Assembly: GCA_036346375.1 (NCBI GenBank)
Contig: CM070500.1
Span: 80,580,437-80,644,436, forward strand
Direction of reading: 5' to 3'
Length of the DNA stretch: 64,000 nucleotides
From: Guadua angustifolia
Lineage: Eukaryota; Streptophyta; Magnoliopsida; Poales; Poaceae
In this document: piece after piece, positions 34,938 through 46,152 of the stretch
Position numbering within the stretch: position 1 is the stretch's first letter
How the letters are laid out: each line of letters begins with the position of its first letter
Notes under the pieces: generated by a model
Databases searched by the model: none
What the model was told of the DNA's origin: nothing
The model's input: the letters and a program-made list of their open reading frames with translations, nothing else
Made by a program: the position numbers and the translations under genes

Positions 34938-37453
34938 GTAAGTTTTAAATTTGAATATAAATATTTTCTACGTTTTCTTGATGCTATATGTTTTATTTGG
35001 ATTTTCCCTTGGATTTTTGTATTGTGAGAATAATCAAATAAATGAGGAATGGGGAGTAAGAAATGGAAATCAAAACTAAAAATCTAGAAAAATTACCATT
35101 TAAACCCTAATCCAGCAAGAAAATCATTTTCAGTCAACAAATAAATTTTTATGAACAGGAATGAGACTTAATATTTGAAAAGACATCTACTTCGACTAAA
35201 AATAGTATATGGTCAGATTTAATATAAAATTTTCAAATATTATCTCGATCTAAGAAAATTATCATAATAACCTTAGTGCAGTCTCTACCTTTTTAAAATC
35301 TCGAAATTTATCATGTTATATAAAACCGATAAAAAATCAAAAATAGAAATATGGAGAATCTACAAAATAGAGTGTCGAATTTTTATAAAATAATTATGAA
35401 ACATATTTACTTGAAATTTTTATGATAATATAATTAGCTTAATCTAAAATTTAAAAAAATTAAAAAATAAATTGTGTCATTTGGACACTTAAATAAATCA
35501 AAAGCCAAATCTAGAATTCTGGATAGTGCACAGTGTCAGAATTTTCTTTAATTATACATAGGGTATTTTGGACCCAAATTTCTACTAAAGGTAAACTACT
35601 ACCAGAAGACTCCATTCAAAAATTTTCACAAAAATTTGGCAGTGAATGCAACTAAATTAATGCAAAAATGGACAAATATTGCTCAGCCAAAATACCTAAT
35701 CCCTTATCCTTTCATCGACAGGTGGGCCCAAGTCCTGTTTCGGCCCATTTGCTGGCAAGTGAGGGGAAGAGCCCTGCGTCATTGATCGATGGCCCCGGCC
35801 CCACATGGCAGTCGTACCCCCATTCCTTTCTTCTCTCCCGAGCCGAGTTCATCCCCTCTGTTTCTTTGTCGCCTCTCATGCCTTCCTCACCCACTCCGTG
35901 TACCATCTTGGCTGCCCGTGCAACCGGCTGCTGCCATGGTTGACTCCATCTCTTTCGCGCCATACCCCAGCCACACCACCAGCATTTAAGCGCCACACCA
36001 CCTCTCCGCATTACATAGAACCGAGCGTGTGTGTGTTCAAACACTGGCGAACCCCTTTTGGCCAGCTATAAATATCACCTCTGCATCGCAATTGAGCTCC
36101 CTCCTTCCTTTAGCTATTCTCTAAGCCAAACTCAGTTCTTTTCGTTGTTCTTCACCATTTTCGCAGAGAAACCCGAAAGGGGAAGAATCGACGAATCAAG
36201 TCAATCCGGTAGTGATTGTTCAAATCAGTTCACTCTAGAGCTTCACCGTATCTCCTGGATTACTCATCAATCTTGTTTCTCCATTATTTTTGCCTGTAGT
36301 GCATCAATTCCGCTGTCCTTCTTCCTTTGCTCCGGTGCTCCGTGGGCAACCATCTCCAGTCTTTCTCTGACCCCGTTCGCAGGTGAAATGAAATCCGCTA
36401 GGCTCACTGATGCTTACCCCGTGCCTGTCTAGTGGAGATGTGGCCGCCGGTGAGCTCATGCCTGTTTGGCAATGGCGCTGCCGCACCTCTGCAGTGGTGA
36501 CCACCTTTCTGGCCATCTCCAACCAAATGGATACTGTCTCTAGATGCGCACCAACACGCTGAAGCTAATGGCACTACCCATTCCGTCTCTCCGATGATAG
36601 TTCACCGGCGGTGAGCTAGAGACCGTGAGCCCCTGTCTCTCTGTCGCTGAGTAGTGGGCCACCTTTGTCACCATGTGTCGCCTCTGCACACCATCGACCA
36701 CAGGCCCCACATGTCGCTGGGTCGAGCTACTCACTTGTTGTTGCCTAGAGTCGCTGGCAAGTGGTCCCTAGCCGTCAATCACGCGTCGTGTCACGTGGTG
36801 ACCGACAAATGGACCCCAGTTGTCAGAATCTCAGGCTAATTTAAATGGAGCTGGCACACACAGCGAAAAGCCATTTTTGAATCTGTGAAAACGTATTTTG
36901 ATTGTTTAGTATATTTTTCAAACCTTAGCCAAAACAAACGGCTACAAATTTCAAAGAAAAATTCCAAATTTGATGAAATAAATTTGTAAAATCATCTAAA
37001 ATCTGATAGATTCAGAATATGCAAAAACATTTCAAAAATATTCATTGTGTTATTTTTAATAATAAAAATACTTGTGTAGGGTTTGAATGCACTAAATAAA
37101 CGGCTATTTCAAATTGAGTCAAAATAAAGAAAGATAAATTTTATTAAAAACGCTCATTCTGATATAAGTTTAAATATGTAAAAATATTTGTGTTTAGAGT
37201 TGATTTACTTCATTTACTAAATAGATGTTTATTCAAGGTAAAATAAATATGACTTTAATTAAAAACTTTAAGAAATGAATAAACTTCAGATTTATGAACA
37301 GTATAAAAATATTAGGTCAGCAAATTCAAAAGGAACATCAAAAATTTATTTTAGAAGTTGTAGTCAAATAAGTGTTAATAAGGAATAGAGGCATTATGAA
37401 TTTTATTTAGGCATGAGTGCTTGTATGCATGTATGCACCTGCATTCATACCTA

Positions 37454-37467
37454 CACACATATATATG

Positions 37468-37517
<50 letters not shown>

Positions 37518-37518
37518 T
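37454..37518. repeat. TA/TG microsatellite
   Basis: An alternating run of (TA)n, (TG)n and (TA)n, inside F copy 1. Confidence 0.9.
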
Positions 37519-37768
37519 AATGGATTAAAAGATTAGCTTCAAAATAACTAAAAGTTTAACTAAATATTGCTTTGAATCTGAATCCTAGTTAAAGGAAGGA
37601 AATTGTTCTATGCTCAAGTGGTGATCATGTCTTTATAATCTTAAATAATTTTTGCATCTTGAATTCGAAAATAGAAATAAAAGATTACATAATTTTAGCT
37701 TCTTGAATTCATAAAATAAGACTAATCAATTCACAAAAGCAACCCCTGTTCCTTGTGAAGAGTTTTTG

Positions 37769-40700
37769 TGTAATACCGCAAAAATCGTTTTTCCTGGGTT
37801 TTTGGCCGGAATTGTTTTTGTTTCCTTAAATCCAAGGATTTATTCGGAAGGGCAAAAGATTTGGTCGTCTCGCAGTTTTAAGAATCTTAACGATAAGTTT
37901 GAGATATGCCGAACGTATATCGGAAAGGGAATTTCTCCAAGCCGTAATTCTTCTGCGGCAAGTTTTACTCAAAAGATTTTCTTTTCGCCGTAGTTTTGAA
38001 ATTTAAAACTTTGGAGATTGTGGGTTGTGGACTCTAGAATTTTGTGTAACTTTTATTCTTTTTCCCAGCCTTTTATTAGTTCATGCACTTGTTGGAGTAT
38101 ATAAGGGAGGTTAGAGGGGAGCCAGCCATTTGCTTTATTTTTTTCCCAAGCCCCACTGTGTCTTCCCTGACTCCTCTCTCGAGCAACCGATCAGTGCCCT
38201 CCTCCTCCCTTGCTCTGGCTCCTCCTCTCGCCTGCTTGCCTTGCCAGGCCGGCCTCCTCACGGCCAGCACCTCCTCCATCGCCGCCACCCTCCAGCCACC
38301 GCCTTCAAGCTGCCTGGCTACGCCACCCGCCCATGAGCGCCTCCCCCGACCGGCTGCGCCGCCCGGCCAGCCCCTCCTCCGGCGACTCCTCCTCCAGCGA
38401 CCCCCTCCTCCGGCCTAGCCCTCCTCCACCTCCCTCTTTCCTCCATGGAATTTCTTTGAGGTAAAACCCTAGGTTTTGGGGAGGGATTTTCCTTGCTTGC
38501 TAGGTGTTCGATGAAATGCCTAGAAGGTTTCGGTTATAGTATCGCAGTGAGTGAAGTGTGCAAGGTTGAGAGATGGGCTTTGAAATGCTAGAATCGATGC
38601 ATTGCCAAATTTTGTGTGTATGAATAAGCATGTCTGTGTAGGATTGTTATTCTAGAATTTATGCGTGTATTAGTGTATGATATCTCATAAGGAAATTTTC
38701 TTATGGTACATCATTTTATTTCTCATGCATTATTCAAATGTGTTAGCATTCTGTTTAGTCAATGATTATGGACTGATAGCTTGTATCTTTTGTGAACTGT
38801 GATGAGTAAACGGTGATGCCTATTGCTTCAATTCCTATTAGTTTGTGAATGCAACCTAATGACTGCTTGGCTTGCATGTAATGGAGCTTATAAATTGTAG
38901 TGTACTGTTGTTAGTTGAAAAAGGGGCATTTGTAAATCTGTGTTCTGTGCTCTTATGGGATTGAGAGAGATAAGGTTCGGAAAAGAGGCTCTTAGTGCAT
39001 GGTGGTTATTAGCAATGGAGGTATATTAGAAGTTGTGGTTCATGTTCAGAATAGAAATGTGCTTAATCTTCGCCTTAATCCTTTTGAATCTTCATATTTA
39101 AAAGGCTACTTGTGGCAAGGAAAGGGGTGATGGCAAACTTGACATAAAACCTAATGGTTTGGTTTAGTAGTAATTATTCCCAAGTTCAAATCCAACCAGG
39201 TCCTTTTAGTTCTGTTCAGGCATTGTGTGGCTATTAGAATATCATTTTGGAATGACTCTATTTTAATTGATGGCTTGAAGTGTATGCTTCTTTATGCCTG
39301 ATTGCTTCTGAATTGTCTGACTAGAAGGGATTGAATGACCAAAAACGTGCAACTAGATATGCAATCAGTTTTTTTTGTAACCTTCTTCCTGGTAGATTTT
39401 CAGTTATTTAGTGTTGTTTATGCTTCAAGGGTTTAGCTTTTGCATGTGCATAGTGTCTAGGAAGGGTATTTTGCAGTGGCTGTTGGTGTATGATACTGAG
39501 TCTTTGCATAATCATGCTTCTTTAATTTCCGTTAAGTTTGTGATTGTGACAATCGTGCCTTGCCCTATCTTGGGTTGTTGTTCTCTAGGGTTGGTGGTTT
39601 CTAGCGTTGCAATGGGCCGCCAGTTTCTCGTCGAGGTTAAAGGCAAGTGCATCTACTAGAGTGTCATTAGAGTGTTAAATGCTTTGCTTGCGATAAGATT
39701 ATGAAAATTCTAATGGTTTGGTTATGTTTAATAGCATATCTACAAATTGTTCTTAGTATGATGATGAGGATGGATGAATGTTAGCAAGTTGGTAAGTAAG
39801 TTATTCAATTCCCATTTATTCTATTGCATTTCGAATGGTACAAATGAGTATGGTTATGTTGATGCAGGTAATAAAGTGATGAATGCGATTATATGATAAT
39901 GTGTGTGTTTATATTCGGGTTGGCCGTGCTTATAAACATGTCTATGACCAATGTGGAGTTGAAATAGGATTAAACGGGTAGATCATTCATGTCATTTGCA
40001 TTTTTTGCGCATTCATTACAGAAGAGGCGACCTATGTTGATGCGGGCCTCTGTACTCACACGTAGTGAGTACAAAAGTCCTACCTCGTAGTCCCATTTAC
40101 GGATGGGAGCGAGTCAGTAAGAGTAGGCCCCGCCACGGGATGGTTGGGATTGAGGGTGCACACCGACGGGTGTGCACTCAGCTATACCGGTATAGGCTTA
40201 AAGGTTGCATTTTGAGCATGAACGCATAAAAGCATTGCATTTCATTGTGGGTTGCAATTGATAATGTTGGTTGATGAGAATGGAAAGAACAGGTTGAGGA
40301 GTGAGTTGTGGCTCATCCAGAAATGAGTGCTAAGGCTTGAGTAAGGTTTAGTTACGTTTCCGAGTCGGACATGGTAAGTGGGGTTAATTACTGTTTCGTT
40401 TGCTGGATGCTTTCAATTAAGTAATGGTTATGTCAAATAATGAAGTAGTTGTGTTCTTACGTTTGGATTTATATGAATTTAAACTGCTTCTCTTACTTAC
40501 GGATGTTAATTAAAGGAACTATTACTTTATGTCTTGAAGTAGTTGTATTCTAGTCGAATTCATTACTTTTCATACTTGATTGCACTTTGTTGAGTCTTGG
40601 ACTCACGCTTGTTGTTCTCTTGTTTTAGGTACTTGGTAGCTGGCTCGTCGGGTTGGGTGTAGTAACACTTGCACGGCTTCGGTCTCCATCAATTTAATTA

Positions 40701-41122
40701 ACAAATTTGTTAAGTCTGGATGTAATTAATGTGGTTGTAATGTATTGTTCATCGTGGTGAAATTTATTATTTTCTGTTGGGTGTGATTGATTAACTAAGG
40801 GCCTGTTAGAATGAAATATTATAACTGCAATGTTTTTTGTCTGTTGAGTGGATGTCCTAGTTTCTAGAGAGGTCATGCCGAAATTTTGTAAATTTTGGTG
40901 ACTTAGTTTTAAGTCGGTTTTACAGTTTAGTGATTGATTGCAGTCAATTTCGTATAGGTGTTAGGTTTTTATGCCTTCTTCGGTAATTCTCAGTTCAATT
41001 GATCTTGTTGTGGAGAATTATCGTGTGTTGGTAACCCTTCGGACTTGCGTGGGTCAGAGGGGTGTCGCTAGTGAATTAGGGTTTTGGTAACATCCATGGC
41101 GCATTGGCGTCGGGGTGTTACA
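37769..41122 (+). mobile_element. Solo LTR of the A/B family
   Basis: 3,354 bp from TGTAATACCGCAAAA to CGGGGTGTTACA, bounded by a perfect 5 bp target duplication TTTTG (37764-37768 and 41123-41127). No internal region or second LTR is present, so this is the product of recombination between the two LTRs of a full element. It carries TATATAAG at 38098-38105, a pyrimidine-rich leader, AAAGGCAAGT at 39640-39648, a 9 bp stem-loop at 40156-40177, TGAGTCTTGGACTCA at 40591-40605 and TGTTTTAG/GTAC at 40621-40632. It lacks the 90 bp tandem repeats of A and B. Confidence 0.92.
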
Positions 41123-41436
41123 TTTTGTTTATTTTACTATCTATTTTCCGTTTGCCCTTTTTGAGGTTACTAATTGTTGTTTATTCCCTGTTACGCAACG
41201 TGTGCAAACACCAACGTCCCTATGGAAGAAGATCTTGTCGCAGATCTCAACTTTGATCCAGACAACGAAAAACAAGGCAAGCACCTCCTTGACCATGTCG
41301 AACCAAATAATTCACCTACAATATGTTATTTTTGTCAATGTATTATGCATGCACATAATTCTCCATAAAGTTGCTATTTTGGGTGGAACAGAAGTTAATC
41401 CTGTAAATTATGGTTTTCCTTAATCTGTATCATCTG

Positions 41437-43075
41437 TAACATCCTGAAAAATATATTAAAATAAAAATAAATGTTTAGAATTCTAATATGATTATTTATG
41501 AGTTTTCTTGGCATTATTGATTTTTATTTGGATTTCTTTGGATTTTTGTATTGTGGGAAAAATCAAATAAAAGAGAAATGGGCAATGAAAAAGAGAAAAA
41601 GGCAAAAAGACAAAAATATAAAAAATTGAAAAATTTACCATGAGACCCTGAGCATGCAAGTAAGACATTTTATCCAGCAAGTGAAGTTTTATACATATAA
41701 AAATGAAGAGGTAAATAAAAAGAGTAACTTTGAATTAGAAATAATGCATTGTCAGAATTAATAAAATATTTTGGAATCTCAAATGGAGCTATAAAAATTA
41801 TCACGAAAACATCAATGTCATTTATACCTCTGGTAAAAATATTATAAATTAATAATGTGGTTTAGTACTTTTTCAGATTTAAAAATTGAAATTTTGAAAA
41901 TATGAAAATTGTCATCTCAGAATTTATATAAAATAATAAAGCAATATTTTGACCTGAAATTTTTCAAGTAATATTAATATCTCAAATAAAACTGAGATAA
42001 AAAGTTTCAAAAATGTTAGACTTCATTTTCTTCTCTAAGCAAAAGTAAAATCAGAAAAAAAAATTATGAGCAGTCACTATTGTAGGAATATTATTAATTT
42101 TAGGTAACTCTTTCTTACCTTAAATTTTTACCAGACGTCCAAATCTGTCCAAAGACCTTGGTAAAAAAGTTTGAAAAATTTCCACCAAGATTTGATGGCT
42201 CAATAAAATCATAGACTAGAACTGTCCGAGTGGGATTCATCTCGTCGCTCCTGTGGTCTCACTGACAGGTGGACCCGACTTCATGATAACTCCATTCCCT
42301 GGCACAACAGGAAATCAGTTCAGCCACTGTCGGTGGGTCCTAGTCCTGTTTGTCAGGCTCACCCCTTTCTTCTTCCTCTATTCGACCGACCGAGCTGGGC
42401 TTCTTAAGTCCAGTGAACCCGAGCGAGCTCTGTCCCATTGATTTCTCCCGTTGATTCATCGCATCGCTTGCATCAACCGCACTATCTAAGAGCTCGTTCA
42501 TTGCCACGTTCGTCCTCGCCCCTTCGCGCTTTACCCCGGCCATACCTCATGACATAACGCCGAGTAAATTCCCGCACCACCTCGCCATTGAGCACAGAAC
42601 CGAGCGTGTGTGTTCAAACACAGGTGACTCTTTTTGGCCTAGCTATAAATACCCGTTTCACGTCGCAATTGAGCTCCCTTCTTCTTCTAGTCATTCACCG
42701 AGTCAATCCCTTAGCCATCCCTTGGTTCATTCCGTTGTTCTTCGTCATTGTCGTAAGAAACCCAAAAGGGGGAGAATCGATGAATCAGATCAACCCAGTA
42801 GCGATTGTTTCAATCAGTTTGCTCTAAAGCTTTGCCGCATCTCCTGGAATACTCATCAGTCTTATTTCTCCACTATTCTTGCCTGCTTTCTATTGCAAGT
42901 ATTCATCTTATTTGCTATCTATTTTCTTTTTGCCCTTATTAAAGCCTTTTATTTGCTTTTATTTGATATCGACGTGTAAACCCGATGCCTCTGGCTTCAT
43001 CATCGCCATCGTCAGCCGCAATCCTCGCCTTCGTCGTAAACAAATATTAAGCAAGGCAAGCACCCCGAGCAATGT
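41437..43075 (+). mobile_element. F-family LTR copy 2 (5' part)
   Basis: It begins TGTAACATCCTGAAAAATAT directly after the tail of copy 1. It has TATAAAT at 42644-42650 and ends near AAGGCAAGCACC (43054-43065), where it passes into inverted E sequence. Reading frames at 42.2-43.2 kb are leader sequence, not genes. Confidence 0.55.
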
Positions 43076-45907
43076 CCAATACATGGACGCGCTATTCAAT
43101 AGATTTAACACACACACTGCAGAGGTGTACACTTTACCCACGGAGATACGCCGCTTACCACACGTGTGATTGATTGCAACAAAGTCTTTCAAGACTAACA
43201 CTTAACCGATGAACCTCTCGAAGATACCTTTCTAACACTTCCTCACACGAGCCAAAGTTTAGAACAGTAAATCTGATTGGATGGGTACCAAGCCACAAAG
43301 ACAGTACGCTCCCCATACGGTTACATTTTTGTGTAACTGTCGCCCCGAGGTGTCAAAGGAAAGATATTAGAACCCTACTGAACTAGGTCCGTCCCATTCC
43401 GGACAAGTGGTTGTACGAGAAACTCAGTTCAAAGGCTTGCAAGGTGAAGTCCTTAACTGTCCCGGGCAAGACATCCATTTCATATTTCTCGGCACACAGC
43501 CTTTACAATCTTTTAACACATCCCGATGCTACACAGGCCCGCCTGGCACGAAGCCTTCTCGCCACTTGCCCCGGTCCAAATCATTTCCCATTCCAGGTTT
43601 GCATTTATGCAACACATGCCAATGCCCACGTCATTGCATGAGTAGGACCACACAGTTCGCTACCCCCAATTCCATCTCATGACATCATCGCATTATCCCA
43701 AAATGCGTTCCATAATTGTTTAGTCAATATTCTTTTTGCAACTTTGAAAGTCATTCAACGCACATAAATATACTAAGCAGCTAATCACGGTCTAGCCTCC
43801 CGTGTTGGCATTTATATAGCAACCAACATAAATTAACATCTTATGGTGACAAGGATTTCGTATGCATAAAATAGTATTAACAAGGTGGCATAAACAAGAT
43901 AGGTATTTTAACTACTTTTCCCACATGAGCAATATCATTTTTAATTAACATAGCATGCATAACTTGAATCGAGATATATTTGAAAATCTAGGGGCAATAT
44001 GGTCAAAGCATGACTTGCCTTCAAACAGCAGTTGATTCTGGTCTGGCTCCTGTGATGGGTCTTCAAATTCTTCTCCAACAGCTCCCGGCAACTCGGAGTC
44101 TACGCGCATTCAAGCGAATATACAATAAACACTCAATATAGACAATAAGATCAACTCTAAAAATAAATTAAAATTCACTAATAAATAGTTCATATTTTTA
44201 CAAATTTTTAGGAACTGGAATCACCCAATTCCGAGTTAAAACGCAAAAGTTATAGCATTTGCAAGTTTCTGGAAATTCAATTAAAAGAAAAACCGATTTA
44301 TTCTATTTATTTTCCTACTGAAAATTCGGTTAATTCTCTCGGCGTGACACGTGTCAACACCAGAGACATCCACATTGACATTGATACTGACATGTGGGCC
44401 CCGGATGACGTCATGCTGACGTCAGCACACCCGGCGGTCCACCCACTGACAAGTGGGCCCCATGAACAGTGCTCGGTCCAACCGGAAGCTGACACGCGGC
44501 GCACACCCGACGGTCCACGCGGCTCCAAATCTTTCCGCCCGTTGGATCCAAATCCAACGGTCGGTCGGCGCACGGTCGACCCATCCACGCGGTGACATCC
44601 ACACCGCACATTTCGAATCCTACGGCTGCTGTTACCCGGAGAGTTTACTATTCACAAGCCTACGTGGACGCACCGACGCGGTTGGATGACGATCCAACGG
44701 CGATGGTTACCCGAGCGGTACACTGCTCACAAGCCTACGCGGCTTTATCTGAGACGCACGATTAAGATCTAACGGCCATTATCAAGCACAACCTTTACGG
44801 CTACGCGGCGCTACGGTGATGGTCAGATCAAGATCCTACGGTCGAGATCTATCGAGGCTATTCGAATCCAGCTCTACAGGGAGGAAACGTGGCGTTACCT
44901 CGGTCGTTGGATGAAGATCCGACGGCGGAGGAGAGCTGCGAGGCGTCGAGGAAAAGACGGTGGCGCTGGCTGCCGGACTTGGGGAAGATGAGGTGGGTGA
45001 CGGCGTTTCTGGGAGTCTCCGGTCGGAAGAAGTGGCCCACTGGATGCGGCGAGACACGACGAACTCGGCGTAGGTTCTAGCTGCGGCGGAGAGCGGCGGA
45101 CGACGGCGGAAGACGAAGAAGAACCGAGAAGAAGGGAGTGGCTACTACGGCGAGCTCGGGCGCACGCTACGGTGAACGGCAGAGCACGAGCAAGTAGGCA
45201 AAATGGGCGGAGTGAAGTGCTGCACGCAACGGGCTTTATCTCCCGCTCGGACAAGCTTTGGAAAGCGCGCAAAATCCCTGACAAAATCCGCGGTGGCCTA
45301 CCGGCGACGGCGGTGCACAGTCGCGCCCTCCCGAGACGTTCGGTCACATCCCACCGTCCGATTGCGATCCGACGGCTCCGAGCGAATAACGTTTCGGCGA
45401 TACTGCGCCACGTGTCGCCATCCTAACGGCTCGACGCTGAGATCCAACGATCCATGCTATTAAGCGACGCGGCTTCACCACAATCGTCCGATCGGGATCG
45501 AACGAACCGGAGTGGGCGGCGCTAGGGTTCGGCCGGCGCGAGCACAGTGTTGGGCTCGGCCCGACACTGTAGCTTGGCGATTTTCTGGCTTTTCTCAATA
45601 AAAATAATTATAGAAATTCAAAGTAATTAATTAGGGCACTAAAAATACTCGAAAAATTCTAGAAAAATTTCAGAAAATATTTCAGAGCATTTTGAGCCTA
45701 AATAAAATATTTTTATTCATTTTTGATAATTACCTTTTCTGATATTTAATTATTCAAGAGAAGGATAACCCAAATTAATTTCAATTAAATCCAAATAATT
45801 CCCAAAAATTCAGATAAATTCAATTAAATGCAGATACATTTTAATTAATTCACAAAAATTTAAGTAACTCCCAAAAATTAAAATTGGGTCAATTTCAGGG
45901 CATTACA
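43076..45907 (-). mobile_element. Inverted E-like LTR (minus strand)
   Basis: On the minus strand it starts TGTAATGCCCTGAAATTG at 45907 and runs leftward. It passes the AT-rich start, a GC-rich leader (45.5-44.3 kb, with many copies of a GATCCAACGG-type motif), CACGTGTCA near 44345, AAGGCAAGT (44013-44021 on the minus strand) and the CTCTGCAGTG region near 43115. The 3' end is truncated at the F copy. No gag-pol. Confidence 0.55.
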
Positions 45908-45996
45908 TCATAGGATTAGTATTATATGCATATTAGATTTCTATTTTTGTATTTTATATAAAAATGAGGTCGTTACAGTTGTGCCCACGTAGTAAG

Positions 45997-46152
45997 AATC
46001 GGTTGAGAGAATACCAAAACATTCATGATCTTCTATCAAGGACCATCTTGCGGTAAAGGCTTTTTTGGAATTGCCACGACAAGTCCTGTCGTCTTTTTAC
46101 AAGCTGAAAGTTTCCCTAATGTTTCAATAAACTCTGCAAGTACAAGCCATAT
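45997..46152 (+). pseudogene. Fragment of an EMF1/HAP8-like last exon (duplicate 2, left half)
   Basis: Aligns with 57225-57390 of the intact gene: AAACATTCATGATCTTCTAT against AAACATTCAGGAACTTCTAC, then TCAAGGACCATCTTGCGGTA. In one frame it reads SFPNVSINSASTSH, where the gene has SFPNVSVNSASTSH. It breaks at AAGTACAAGCCAT, where the tandem-repeat block begins. Confidence 0.9.

Larger units (their letters stand above)
34938..41436 (+). mobile_element. F-family LTR copy 1, interrupted by a solo LTR
   Basis: Aligns with F copy 2 (41437-43075): an AT-rich start, a block around GAACCGAGCGTGTGTGTTCA (about 36022, against 42599), a TATAAAT box at 36067-36073, a leader around GCAATTGAGCTCCCT, and, after the solo LTR, CAAGGCAAGCACC (41274-41286). 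Within it, 36900-37760 is AT-rich with a microsatellite. The start is worn (TGTAAGTTTT instead of TGTAACATCC). No gag-pol is visible. Confidence 0.55.

Noticed and set aside
44307..45598. Overlapping GC-rich ORFs with repeated GATCCAACGG-type words
   Set aside because: This is the leader of an inverted E-like LTR; frames overlap on both strands and have no domain.
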